Source: Bradyrhizobium sp. 1(2017) (GTDB taxonomy: Bacteria > Pseudomonadota > Alphaproteobacteria > Rhizobiales > Xanthobacteraceae). Taken from it: 64,000 nucleotides of DNA. A program made the translations under genes and the position numbers. Shown here in pieces: positions 1-9,451 of this stretch; position 1 is the stretch's first letter; each line of letters starts with the position of its first letter. Location of the stretch: the NCBI RefSeq assembly GCF_011602485.2, contig NZ_CP050022.2, positions 2,562,001-2,626,000 on the forward strand. The letters run 5' to 3'. Below the pieces are notes generated by a model. It was not told where the DNA came from and searched no databases. It saw only the letters and a list, made by a program, of their open reading frames with translations.

Positions 1-207
1 GCGTTCGAGCCTCTGCCGCAGGCCAAATTCGACGCGCCGGAAACGGCGCTGTATTCCGAGGCTTTTGCCAAGATGGAGGCCGGCGACGCAGCCGCCATGC
101 CGGCCTTCGCCGCATTGGTCGGCATGCATGCCGACGATCCCCTGGCCGGCTTTCACCTGAAGCGTCTGCTCAATGGCGCCAAGGGCATTCGCATGCAACT
201 GGAATAG
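1..207 (+). CDS. C-terminal fragment of a class III adenylate/guanylate cyclase-type protein
   Basis: An open frame enters from the left edge and stops at a TAG at 205-207, giving the last 68 residues of a protein. The tail contains a run reading DDPLAGFHLKRLLNG, which resembles the conserved C-terminal tail of rhizobial CHASE2/class III adenylate cyclases as I remember them. The catalytic domain lies outside the window, so this is a family-resemblance call only. The next gene on the same strand starts 9 bases after the stop, so the two could be cotranscribed. Confidence 0.5.
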   Translation, partial: AFEPLPQAKFDAPETALYSEAFAKMEAGDAAAMPAFAALVGMHADDPLAGFHLKRLLNGAKGIRMQLE

Positions 208-216
208 GAGTCCGTC

Positions 217-963
217 ATGATCCGCGAGTTCTCTGCCGGCAATTATCGTTTCATTCCGTCCGTGTTCCAGTATTCGGCGGGCGCTGCCGCGGATGACGGC
301 TACGAGATCGAGCGCGTCCGCTTCGACCGCCTGGTGCCGCTTGCGGAAGGGTTCGCGCTGGCAGCGAAGTTCATCCAGGAGGCGGGACGCCCGCTGACGG
401 CGTTCTGCGCCTGCGAGCTGCGCTCGCCGGCGGCTTTCAGCGAGGAGGGCTTTCGTGCCTTCAACCTGCATTACGTGAAGACGCTGTCGGAATGGGGCAT
501 CTTCGACGGCACCACCAATCCGGTGGCGCGCAGCAACGTCTGTCCCGAGATCGATCCGCCGGCGGAGCCCTCGTTCTATGCGTTCTCCTTCACCCGTCCA
601 ACCCGCTCGACGACGCCGAGCTTCGTGATCGCCGGCGGCGCCGAGGCGCGCGAGGGCAGCGGGACCTATGTTGAGCGCACGGTACGCTACCGCGACCTCA
701 GCCCGGAGGGCCTTCGCGAGAAGGTGCGCTTCACCACAACGTCGCAGATGGAGAACCGCATGACGGCCTTCGGCTTTGGCTGGAAGGACACGACAGGCGT
801 GCAGGCTTATTCCGTGCACGACTTCCACCACACGCTGGTCGACGAACTGGTCCGTCGCGGTGCGCTGCGCTCCGGCCTGACCTGGCATTTTGCCCGGCCG
901 CCCGTGGTCGATCTCGAATACGAGATGGATTGCCGCCGCGTGCTGCGGGAAGTGGTGATCTAA
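217..963 (+). CDS. Rid-like / CnbZ-like protein of unknown substrate
   Basis: 248 residues with no signal peptide and no membrane segment. The middle (residues about 90-125) and the C-terminal part, with the motifs GVQAYSVHDFHH and LTWHFARPPVVDLEYEMD, recall the YjgF/Rid fold. They also recall proteins labelled 2-amino-5-chloromuconate deaminase CnbZ. That assignment is from memory and weak; a general enamine/imine deaminase role is equally possible. The ATG start follows a GGAG at 207-210. It is convergent with the peptide-transporter genes to its right, separated from them by a Bradyrhizobium-type repeat. An imine deaminase beside peptide and amino-acid uptake would make sense, but this is inference. 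Confidence 0.4.
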   Translation: MIREFSAGNYRFIPSVFQYSAGAAADDGYEIERVRFDRLVPLAEGFALAAKFIQEAGRPLTAFCACELRSPAAFSEEGFRAFNLHYVKTLSEWGIFDGTTNPVARSNVCPEIDPPAEPSFYAFSFTRPTRSTTPSFVIAGGAEAREGSGTYVERTVRYRDLSPEGLREKVRFTTTSQMENRMTAFGFGWKDTTGVQAYSVHDFHHTLVDELVRRGALRSGLTWHFARPPVVDLEYEMDCRRVLREVVI

Positions 964-964
964 G

Positions 965-1061
965 GCGCGATGAGATTAGGATGAATCGTCATCGCGCTTT
1001 AGGCTATTGTTTGAGCATGATCTTTTCGGAAAACCGCTGCACACTTTTCCGGATCATGCTC
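965..1061. repeat. Two-hairpin intergenic repeat (Bradyrhizobium-type)
   Basis: The element contains two inverted repeats. The first pairs GCGCGATG (965-972) with CATCGCGC (990-997). The second pairs GAGCATGATC (1013-1022) with GGATCATGCTC (1051-1061) and has further imperfect pairing through the TTTTCGGAAAA segment. The right end overlaps the permease stop codon by one base. I recognise the wording as a sequence repeated many times in Bradyrhizobium genomes. It lies between two converging genes and could end transcription of both, although there is no run of T. Confidence 0.7.
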
Positions 1062-1945
1062 TAACGCTGGCGCGGGTCGAGGGCGTCGCGAAGACCATCG
1101 CCGAGCAGGTTCAGCGACAGCACCACCAGGAAGATCGCAAGTCCCGGCCAGATCGCCATCCAGGGCGCCTGGGTTAGGAAACGCTGGGCCGCATTGAGCA
1201 TGCTGCCCCATGACGGTGCCGGCGGTTGCTGGCCGAGGCCGAGGAAGGACAGCGCGGCTTCGGCGATGATGGCGGCTGCGATCGACAGTGTCGCCTGCAC
1301 CAGCAGCGCCGGCAAGATGTTCGGCAGGATATGCGAGAACGCGATCCGCCACGGCGGATTGCCAAGCGCGCGCGCAGCCTCGACGTAATCCTCGGCCTTG
1401 ACGACAAGCACCTGGCCGCGGGTCAGGCGGATGAAGATCGGGGTGGCCGAGATGCCGATTGCGATCATGGCGTTGCCGAGACTCGGACCGAGGAATGCCG
1501 CGAGCGCGATCGCCAGAATCAGGAAGGGGCAGGCCAGCATCGCATCCGTGATCCGGCTGATCAGGGCGTCGGCGAAGCCGCCTCGATAGCCGGCAAGGAG
1601 GCCGAGCGGCACGCCGATGCCGAGCGCGATCGCAACCGAGATCAGGCCCGCGAGCAGCGACGCCCGCGCGCCGTAGATGACGCGGCTCAGGATGTCGCGG
1701 CCGAGCTCGTCGGTGCCGAACCAGTGCACGGCGGTCGGCGGCTTGCGCACCAGGCTCCAGCTCGTTGCGATGGGATCGTAGGGAACGACCAACGGCGCAA
1801 GCACCGCTAGTGCGATGAACGCGATGATCACGACGAGCCCGAATACCGCAGCCTTGCGCTTGAACAGGCGCCGCCGGGCGCGGCGTGCCGGGCTGTCCAG
1901 CTCGTGAGCTTGCGTGACGGGACTGGCCAGCGCCGCGTCGGTCAT
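1061..1945 (-). CDS. Peptide ABC transporter permease, DppC/OppC type (system 1)
   Basis: 294-residue inner-membrane permease. After a basic cytoplasmic N-terminus with ARRARRRLFKRK come about six hydrophobic segments. The binding-protein-dependent permease domain carries the EAA loop (EAARALGNPPWR) that contacts the ATPases. The region HWFGTDELGRDILSR is typical of DppC. It pairs with the DppB-type permease encoded just upstream; the genes are two bases apart. It is the last gene of the first peptide transporter run, which reads binding protein, DppB, DppC. Substrate cannot be read from the permease; dipeptides, oligopeptides or gamma-glutamyl peptides are all possible. Confidence 0.9.
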   Translation of the reverse strand: MTDAALASPVTQAHELDSPARRARRRLFKRKAAVFGLVVIIAFIALAVLAPLVVPYDPIATSWSLVRKPPTAVHWFGTDELGRDILSRVIYGARASLLAGLISVAIALGIGVPLGLLAGYRGGFADALISRITDAMLACPFLILAIALAAFLGPSLGNAMIAIGISATPIFIRLTRGQVLVVKAEDYVEAARALGNPPWRIAFSHILPNILPALLVQATLSIAAAIIAEAALSFLGLGQQPPAPSWGSMLNAAQRFLTQAPWMAIWPGLAIFLVVLSLNLLGDGLRDALDPRQR

Positions 1946-1947
1946 GG

Positions 1948-2889
1948 TTACCCTCGCAGCCGCGGATTGACGAGGACATAGGCAATGTCGGCAATGAGAT
2001 TCAGCGTGATGTAGACCGTGGCCGTCACCAGCACCACGCCCTGCACGACCGCGTAGTCACGGTTGAACACGGCGTCCACGATCAGCTTGCCGAAGCCGGG
2101 GATGGAGAAGATCTGCTCGGTCAGCACGGCGCCTGACAGCAGCGTGCCAAGCTCGAGCGCGCCGAGCGTGATGATGGGTGTCAGCGCATTACGCATCGCG
2201 TGCTTGAGGATGACCGAGCGCTCGGAGAGACCTTTCGCGCGGGCGGTGCGGACATAATCGCTCTCCAGCACCTGCAGCATGGCGCTGCGGGTATGCCGCA
2301 TCAGGATCGCAGAGATCGCATTGCCGAGCACGAAGGCCGGCATGATGGTGGCGGCCAGGCTCGCGCGCCAGTTCTCGGTGAGCGGCACGTAGCCGGAGGC
2401 GGGCAGCCAGCCCAGGTGAATCGAAAACAGGAAGATCAGCAGAATCCCCAGCCAGAAGTTCGGCGTCGAGACACCCCAGAGCGCGAACAGGTTTGCGCCA
2501 TAGTCCCAGGCCGTGCCTTTCTTGACCGCGGAGACGATGCCGGCGGGGATGCCGATGCAGAAGGCGATCAGGATCGCCATCGAGCCGAGCTGAAGCGTCA
2601 CCGGCAGCTTCTGCGCGATCAGCTCGCGCACCGGCATCTTGTTGCGCAGGGACTCGCCGAAATTGCCTGTCAGCACGCCCTTGAGCCAGTAGACGTATTG
2701 CACCGGGATCGGCTGGTCGAGCTTGTATTGCTGGCGGATCTGCTCGATCACCGCGGGATCGCGCTCCTCGCCGGCCATCACCAGCGCGGGATCGCCCGGC
2801 AGCAATTGCTGCAACGAGAAAATCAGCACCGACACGAAGAACAGTGTCGGCACGATCTGCGCGATGCGGCGGGTGAGGAAGTTCAGCAT
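1948..2889 (-). CDS. Peptide ABC transporter permease, DppB/OppB type (system 1)
   Basis: 313-residue permease. It begins MLNFLTRRIAQIVPTLFF, the standard DppB opening with one transmembrane segment, followed by the periplasmic LPGDPA motif and a five-helix permease domain with the EAA loop (VRTARAKGLSERSV). The frame stays open upstream to 2949, but that stretch lies inside a palindromic repeat and is not DppB-like, so the start at 2889 is preferred. It forms the translocation pore with the DppC-type protein encoded next. The repeat separates it from the binding-protein gene, which may lower its expression relative to that gene. Confidence 0.9.
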   Translation of the reverse strand: MLNFLTRRIAQIVPTLFFVSVLIFSLQQLLPGDPALVMAGEERDPAVIEQIRQQYKLDQPIPVQYVYWLKGVLTGNFGESLRNKMPVRELIAQKLPVTLQLGSMAILIAFCIGIPAGIVSAVKKGTAWDYGANLFALWGVSTPNFWLGILLIFLFSIHLGWLPASGYVPLTENWRASLAATIMPAFVLGNAISAILMRHTRSAMLQVLESDYVRTARAKGLSERSVILKHAMRNALTPIITLGALELGTLLSGAVLTEQIFSIPGFGKLIVDAVFNRDYAVVQGVVLVTATVYITLNLIADIAYVLVNPRLRG

Positions 2890-2899
2890 GACTGGACCT

Positions 2900-3024
2900 G
2901 TGTCCCGCGCGCAGCGCATGCAATGTTGCGCTGCTGAACCGGGACCCATCTAACCCGACGGGATGTCGCCATGGGTCCCGGATCTGCAGTGCAGCGCTTG
3001 CGCGCTGCGCCGCGTCCGGGACAC
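2900..3024. repeat. Composite palindromic repeat, family B copy 1
   Basis: 125-base element bounded by GTGTCCCG and CGGGACAC. Inner arms read AACCGGGACCCAT and ATGGGTCCCGGAT, so each half can fold and the halves can pair with each other. It is closely related to the element at 5711-5838. It occupies nearly the whole gap between the solute-binding-protein gene and the DppB-type permease gene of system 1. Confidence 0.8.
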
Positions 3025-3043
3025 GCACGCATGGTCAACTTTG

Positions 3044-4564
3044 TCACTTGAACTTCAACCCGACCACGCGCACCAGGCCATCGGGCATCTGCCGGTAGCC
3101 GTCGAGCTTCTTGGTGTGGGCGATCAGGAGCGTGCGGTGGTAGATGTAGATGATCGGGAGGTCGTCCAGCAGGATCTTGGTCAGCTTTTCGTAGATTGCC
3201 TTGCGCTCATCCACATTGGACGTCATGCGTCCGTCTTCCATCAGCTTGTCGGCCTCGGGGTTCGAATATACGCCGTCGTTCTGCGGCGCCTTGCTGCGCA
3301 TGAAGATGTAGGAATTGCCGTCGGGATCGATGCGGCCGCTCCAGTTGATCTGGAACACCTGGAACTCGCCGGCCTGGGCCTGCTTGAAGGTGGTCGCGAA
3401 CTCGACCGCGCGGATCTTGATGTCGAAGCCGGCTTCCGCGGCCATTGACTGTACCACCTGGGCGACCGCTTCGTTCTCGGCACCCTTGGGGATCATGTAA
3501 TCCACGGTCACGGGCGCGGTGACGCCGGCTTCCTTCAGCAGCGCTTTGGCCTTCGCGACGTCGCGGCCGCGGACCGGAAAGGCCTTCTGGTAATAGGGAT
3601 GCTTCGGGCTGACCCATTGATTACCGGGCGTGAACTCGCCGTTGAAGACCACCTGGTTGATGGCTTCGCGGTCGATCGACAGGTCGAGCGCCTGACGGAC
3701 TTTCGCCGTCTGGCTCAGCGGACCCTTGGTCTTGTCGTTGCCGATGTTGACGGTCAGGCCGAGATAGCCGAGCTCCGGCGCCGTCGACAGCACGAGGCGG
3801 GAATCGGCGCGGACATCCTTGATGTCGGTGGCGAGCACTCGCTCGATCAGATCGAGTCCGCCGGATTTCAAATTGGCGAGGCGCACGGTGGCGTCGACGA
3901 TCGGCAGGAACACGACTCGGTCGATGTGGATATTGTCCTTGTTCCAGTAGTCGGCGAACTTCTCGAACACCATGCGGTCCTGCTGGACACGCTCGACGAA
4001 TTTATAGGGGCCGGCGCAGACGGGATGCAGGCCGAACTTGTCGCCGGCTTCTTTCGCGGCCTTCGGCGACACCATCATGCCGGAGCGGTCGGTAAGTTGC
4101 GCGATCAGCGGCGAATAGGGCGTCTTCAGCACCAGCTTGATGGTGAGGGGATCGACTACATCGACGTGGTCGACGCTGGCAAGCTCGGATTTGCGGAACG
4201 AGGTCGGCAACGTCATGTGACGCTCGAGCGAGAATTTTGCGGCCTCCGCGTCCAGCGGCTCGCCGTCGTGGAATTTGACGCCCGGCCGCAGCTTGATCGT
4301 CATCTCCTTGCCGTCGGTCGACGTCTCGTAGGACAGCGCGAGTTGCGGCACGATGTTGAGCTTCTCGTCGATGTCGAACAACTTGTCGCAGAAGGCGGAG
4401 AACACGATGCGGCCGACATAGGTGCGGCCGATGCTGGGATCGAGGATGTCAGGATCTTCGGCGATGCCGATGCGCAGGGTAGTTTGAGCCTGGGCGGTGC
4501 CCACGAACGACGTCAGCAGGGCCGACGCCAGGATTGCCAAACGCATCAAACTCATCGCTCTCAA
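3044..4564 (-). CDS. Peptide ABC transporter solute-binding protein (SBP family 5, system 1)
   Basis: 506 residues. A Sec signal peptide ends at about AQAQ, and the mature protein begins TTLRIGIAEDPDILDPSIG, the usual start of family 5 binding proteins such as DppA and OppA. The lobe motif LRPGVKFHDGEPLDAE near residue 90 and the YSPLIAQL region also fit. It acts in the periplasm, capturing substrate for the two permeases encoded downstream. It starts the run SBP, DppB, DppC, while the ATPase genes lie just upstream on the same strand. An alternative ATG three codons in is possible. The ligand is unknown; family 5 proteins bind peptides, opines, glutathione, nickel and sugars. Confidence 0.9.
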   Translation of the reverse strand: MRAMSLMRLAILASALLTSFVGTAQAQTTLRIGIAEDPDILDPSIGRTYVGRIVFSAFCDKLFDIDEKLNIVPQLALSYETSTDGKEMTIKLRPGVKFHDGEPLDAEAAKFSLERHMTLPTSFRKSELASVDHVDVVDPLTIKLVLKTPYSPLIAQLTDRSGMMVSPKAAKEAGDKFGLHPVCAGPYKFVERVQQDRMVFEKFADYWNKDNIHIDRVVFLPIVDATVRLANLKSGGLDLIERVLATDIKDVRADSRLVLSTAPELGYLGLTVNIGNDKTKGPLSQTAKVRQALDLSIDREAINQVVFNGEFTPGNQWVSPKHPYYQKAFPVRGRDVAKAKALLKEAGVTAPVTVDYMIPKGAENEAVAQVVQSMAAEAGFDIKIRAVEFATTFKQAQAGEFQVFQINWSGRIDPDGNSYIFMRSKAPQNDGVYSNPEADKLMEDGRMTSNVDERKAIYEKLTKILLDDLPIIYIYHRTLLIAHTKKLDGYRQMPDGLVRVVGLKFK

Positions 4565-4578
4565 CCTCTGTTTTGCGG

Positions 4579-5682
4579 CTATGCGGGATCGGTCCCCAAT
4601 GGACTAACCCCGCTGCCGCGCGCTGCTTCCGGGCCGCCGCTGAAGGCGGCGACCAATTTTTCCAGGACCGGCGAGAAACCGCCGTCGGACGGGACGATCG
4701 CCGCTGAGGACGGCAGTTCCGACGTTCGGTGACAGGCCGTTGCATGTCCGATGCCATCCGCGAGCAGCTGCGGCATTTCACTGCGGCAGCGCTCGATCAC
4801 ATAGGGGCAGCGGGTGTGAAAGCGGCATCCCGTCGGCGGATTGAGCGCGCTGGGGATCTCCCCCTGCAACACAATGCGGCTGCTCTTTGCCCGCGGTTTA
4901 GGCACGGGGATCGCAGACAGCAGCGCGCGACTATAGGGATGGCGGGGCGCGGCGAACAGCTGGTCCGCCTCGGCGGTCTCGACGATCTGGCCGAGATTCA
5001 TCACGGCGACATGGTCGGCGATGTGCTTGACCACGGCAAGGTCGTGCGAGACGAAGATATAGGCGAGCCCCAGTCGGTCCTGCAGCTCGCGCAGCAGATT
5101 GAGGATCTGCGAGCGGATCGAGACGTCGAGCGCCGAGACCGGCTCGTCGCAGATGATCAGCTTCGGTTCGACCGCGAGCGCACGGGCAATGGCAATGCGC
5201 TGGCGCTGGCCGCCGGAGAATTCGTGCGGATAGCGCTGCGCCAGCCGCGGCTCCAGCCCGACGAGCCGGAGCAGTTCGGCGACCCTCGCGCGCCGCTGCG
5301 TCGCTGGCACCAGATCGTGCAGCGCCAGCGGCTCGGTCAGGATCTGGCCGACGGTCATGCGCGGATTGAGCGAGGCGTAGGGGTCCTGGAAGATGATCTG
5401 GGCTTCGCGGCGGAAGGCGCGGAGCGCATGGGTATCAAGGGAGAGAAGATCGCGGCCGTCGAAGCGCACAGTGCCCGCGTCAGGCTCAATCAACCGCAGC
5501 ACCAAACGGCTGATCGTGGATTTGCCGCAACCGGACTCGCCGACGAGAGCCAGTGTCTTGCCGGCCTCAAGGGAGAAGCTGACGCCATCGACCGCCTTGA
5601 CGTGCGCCAGCGCGCGGCCGAAGAGCGAGCGTCCGGCGATGAAATGCTTGACCAGGCCTTTCACTTCGAGAAGCGCGGTCAT
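4579..5682 (-). CDS. Peptide ABC transporter ATP-binding protein, DppF type (system 1)
   Basis: 367-residue cytoplasmic ATPase. It has Walker A GESGCGKST (residues 48-56), signature SGGQRQR (156-162) and Walker B LIICDEP with the catalytic glutamate near 180. The C-terminal oligopeptide-transporter extension has the spaced cysteines CRFHTRCPYVIERC plus a later cysteine. In DppD/DppF proteins this arrangement is known to be able to bind an iron-sulfur cluster. The ATG at 5682 is chosen because MTALLEVKGLVKHF is the normal beginning; the open frame further upstream runs into a repeat. It lies 14 bases before the binding-protein gene and works with the DppD-type ATPase upstream. Confidence 0.9.
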   Translation of the reverse strand: MTALLEVKGLVKHFIAGRSLFGRALAHVKAVDGVSFSLEAGKTLALVGESGCGKSTISRLVLRLIEPDAGTVRFDGRDLLSLDTHALRAFRREAQIIFQDPYASLNPRMTVGQILTEPLALHDLVPATQRRARVAELLRLVGLEPRLAQRYPHEFSGGQRQRIAIARALAVEPKLIICDEPVSALDVSIRSQILNLLRELQDRLGLAYIFVSHDLAVVKHIADHVAVMNLGQIVETAEADQLFAAPRHPYSRALLSAIPVPKPRAKSSRIVLQGEIPSALNPPTGCRFHTRCPYVIERCRSEMPQLLADGIGHATACHRTSELPSSAAIVPSDGGFSPVLEKLVAAFSGGPEAARGSGVSPLGTDPA

Positions 5683-5710
5683 CGTTTCTGCTCCTCGCGA
5701 ACACAGATCT

Positions 5711-5838
5711 CGTGTCCCGGGCGCGGCGCAGCACGAAGTGGTGCGACGCTGAACCGGGACCCAGATTGTCGCCACATGGGTCCCGGTTCAGCGATGCACC
5801 ACGGCGCTTCGCTTGTGCTGCACCGCGCCCGGGACACG
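5711..5838. repeat. Composite palindromic repeat, family B copy 2
   Basis: 128-base element with perfect 16-base terminal inverted repeats (CGTGTCCCGGGCGCGG at 5711-5726, its complement at 5823-5838). A perfect inner palindrome has arms AACCGGGACCCA and TGGGTCCCGGTT around a 13-base centre. It fills most of the gap between the two ATPase genes of system 1. It is a sibling of the element at 2900-3024. No protein is encoded, and I see no clear target-site duplication. Confidence 0.85.
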
Positions 5839-5857
5839 AGAGGAGGGAGCGTGCTCA

Positions 5858-6843
<986 letters not shown>

Positions 6844-6847
<4 letters not shown>

Positions 6848-7554
6848 GACCGTCTTGCGCGCGCTGCTGCGATGCTGGCGTCGACGACGCTGCGATCGGT
6901 GTTCCCGGCGGGGTTTTGCCGCGTCGGCATCGAGGCGCGGAAGTGCACCCAGAGCTCGTGGCTGACCTGCTCGAGCCGTTCGAGTTCGCCGAGCGGATCG
7001 GGATGATCGTCGGCGCGAATGTCCAACGCCGGCCACTCCTCCTCGCCGTGGATCAGCAGCGCGGCCGATTGCTTGCCGCGTTTGTCGCCTCCGGCGGCTT
7101 CGCCTGCGCGCATGGCCGCCAGCAGGCGGCGCGGGAAGGGCAGGCTGTCATTGGCGATGTAGGTCTTTGCGGTCTCATCGAGCGCGTCGGCACCAGTCAG
7201 CATATTGCCGGCGATGGAGAAGCCGCTACCTGCGATGTGGCCGCACCAGTCGACGCAATCGTGTCCCGTATGGGCAGCGATCTCGCCGCTGGCATCCATG
7301 ATATGGATCTGGCGGCTTTCGCGACCATCATCAGTCGCGAGCAGCGTGGCGAGCACGTCGTGCGCATTGAGGCCTTCGCGCAGCAGCTTGACGCCGTCGA
7401 TACCGTAATAGGGGTTGACGAAGGCCTGCGTTGCGATCGCGCCAAGGCCGGCGGCGATGTACGGGACACGCGCGCCGACGGCGAAGAAGCGCGTCGCAAC
7501 GGCAATGCCGAATTGGCCGGTGGCAGGATCGCGTGCGATGATCGACCAGGTCAT
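6844..7554 (-). CDS. DUF1028 family protein (Ntn-hydrolase-like)
   Basis: 236 residues beginning MTWSIIARDPATGQFGIAVATRFFAVGARVPYI (shown only in part as a recognisable opening of DUF1028). The family is placed in the Ntn-hydrolase superfamily by structure, but its chemistry is not established. The motifs TQAFVNPYYGIDG and AHTGHDCVDWCGHIAG are characteristic. It has no signal peptide, so it is probably cytoplasmic. It lies between the gamma-glutamyltransferase-like gene (10 bases upstream) and the DppD-type ATPase (4-base overlap). Such neighbours suggest an accessory peptidase or amidase, which is inference. Confidence 0.85.
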
Positions 7555-7564
7555 TGGCTGCCTA

Positions 7565-9370
7565 TCAGCGTCCTGCCGCGTAGCCCTGCATGCCGCGCGG
7601 ATTGGCGGCGGCGCGCCGGCGCGGACCTACGCGCGAGGCCGCGGTGAGGCGGCCTTCCGACCAGTCCGGCCCGACCTCGACGACATGCCCGCGCTCGCGC
7701 AGGTTCTCGATCGTCGCCTTCGGCACGCGGTTCTCGATCACGAGCACGCCCGGGCGCGCGGTGCGGGGCCAGAACGAGATCGGGAAGTGTTCGGAGTGCC
7801 AGGCCGGCGCGTCTATCGCCTCCTGGAGATTGAGGTTGCAATGGACGTGGCGCAGGAAGAACTGGGTGATCCACTGGTCCTGCTGGTCGCCACCGGGCGA
7901 TCCCCAGGCCAAATACGGCTCGCCATCGCGCAGCGCCATGGTCGGCGACAGCGTGGTGCGCGGCCGCTTGCCCGGCGCGAGCGCACCGGGATGCTTTTCA
8001 TCCAGCCAGAACATCTGGGCGCGACTGCCGAGGCAAAAGCCGAGCTCCGGAATAATCGGCGAGGACTGCAGCCAGCCCCCTGATGGTGTCGAGGACACCA
8101 TATTGCCGGCCTTGTCGATGATGTCGAAATGCACGGTATCGCCGCGCACTTCGCCGAAGCGTCCGACTGTCGGCTCACCAGCGCCGAGCGCGCCGACCGC
8201 CTCGCGCTGTCCTTCGGCACGGCGCAGCTTGACCACGCCGCCAAAGCCTTCGATCGAACCGGGGATGAAGTCGAGTGAAGCCTTCTCCGAGATCAGCTTG
8301 CGGCGCTCGTCGTTATAGGCATCCGACAGCAGCGTCCCGATCGGGATCTCGCTGAATTTCGGATCGCCGTAGAACTTTTCGCGGTCGGCGAAGGCGAGCT
8401 TTGCGCATTCGATCTGGAGATGGATGAACTCCGGACCGGTCGGATCGAGGCCGTCCAGCGCAAAGCCCTTGAGCAGCGCGAGCTGCTGCAGCGTCACCGG
8501 GCCCTGGCTCCAGACGCCGGCCTTGCAGACCGTGTAGCGGCCGTAATCATAGGTGAGCGGCGCCTCGACCGTCGGTTCCCAGCGCGCCATGTCGTCGGCC
8601 GAAAGCACGCCACGATGCGGCGAGCCGCTGACGTCCATGACTTCCTGGGTTCGGCAAAATTTGTCGATGGCTTCCGCGACAAAGCCATGCGACCACGATT
8701 TCCGAGCGCGCTCGATCTCGGCATCGCGGCCACCGCCGCCGCTCTCAGCCTCCTTCAGAATCCGCGTGTAGGTAGCGGCGAGCGTTTTGTTGGTGAAGAG
8801 CGTGCCAGGCTTCGGCACCTCGCCATTCGGCAAATAGACCGCGGCCGAAGTCGGCCAGTGCTTCCGGAACAGCTGCTCGACGGTCTGGATCGTGGCGCAG
8901 GCGCGTTCGACCAGCGGATAGCCGTCGCGCGCGTATGAGATCGCAGGCTCCAGCACGTCGCGCACGCGTATCGTGCCGTAGTCGCGCAAGAGCATCATCC
9001 AGGATTCGAAGGTGCCGGGCACACAGGCCGCGAGCAGGCCGGTGCCGGGCACCATGTCGAGGCCTTCGCTCTTGTAATGCGCGATGGTGGCGCGCGCGGG
9101 GGCGGGGCCCTGGCCGCAGATCACCTCGGTGCGGCCACGCTTGACGTCATGGACGATGACAGGCACGTCGCCGCCGGGGCCGTTGAGATGCGGTTCGACC
9201 ACCTGGAGCGTGAAGGCGGTCGCGACGCCGGCATCGAAGGCATTGCCGCCTTTTTCGAGGATGCCCATGCCGATGGCGGTCGCGATCCAGTGCGTGGTGG
9301 CGACGACCCCGAACGTGCCCTCGATCTCGGGGCGCGTCGTGAACGGGTCGGGATTGATATTGCTGGCCAT
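7565..9370 (-). CDS. Gamma-glutamyltransferase family protein
   Basis: 601 residues, the usual length of gamma-glutamyltransferases. The N-terminal part has the family motif GGNAFDAGVATAFTLQVVEPHLNGPGGD. The internal RGDTVHF contains the threonine (about residue 412) that becomes the N-terminal nucleophile after autoprocessing. A later GSPGGDQQ matches the GGxQ region. Unlike E. coli Ggt I see no signal peptide: the protein begins MASNINPDPFTTRPEIEG. It may therefore act in the cytoplasm on imported compounds. It sits between two complete peptide transporters, which suggests hydrolysis of gamma-glutamyl peptides or related amides. The true substrate could instead be an acylated amine or cephalosporin-like amide. 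Confidence 0.85.
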   Translation of the reverse strand: MASNINPDPFTTRPEIEGTFGVVATTHWIATAIGMGILEKGGNAFDAGVATAFTLQVVEPHLNGPGGDVPVIVHDVKRGRTEVICGQGPAPARATIAHYKSEGLDMVPGTGLLAACVPGTFESWMMLLRDYGTIRVRDVLEPAISYARDGYPLVERACATIQTVEQLFRKHWPTSAAVYLPNGEVPKPGTLFTNKTLAATYTRILKEAESGGGGRDAEIERARKSWSHGFVAEAIDKFCRTQEVMDVSGSPHRGVLSADDMARWEPTVEAPLTYDYGRYTVCKAGVWSQGPVTLQQLALLKGFALDGLDPTGPEFIHLQIECAKLAFADREKFYGDPKFSEIPIGTLLSDAYNDERRKLISEKASLDFIPGSIEGFGGVVKLRRAEGQREAVGALGAGEPTVGRFGEVRGDTVHFDIIDKAGNMVSSTPSGGWLQSSPIIPELGFCLGSRAQMFWLDEKHPGALAPGKRPRTTLSPTMALRDGEPYLAWGSPGGDQQDQWITQFFLRHVHCNLNLQEAIDAPAWHSEHFPISFWPRTARPGVLVIENRVPKATIENLRERGHVVEVGPDWSEGRLTAASRVGPRRRAAANPRGMQGYAAGR

Positions 9371-9451
9371 GGACTACCTCATTTGCGGCGCGCGCAATTG
9401 ATCACAGGGCCACGCCGCCGCCAAATGCGCAGGCTGCATGGCACGCGCGCG

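Noticed and set aside
2890..2949. N-terminal extension of the DppB-type permease of system 1
   Set aside because: The extra residues are the translation of a palindromic repeat and do not resemble DppB; the ATG at 2889 gives the usual start.
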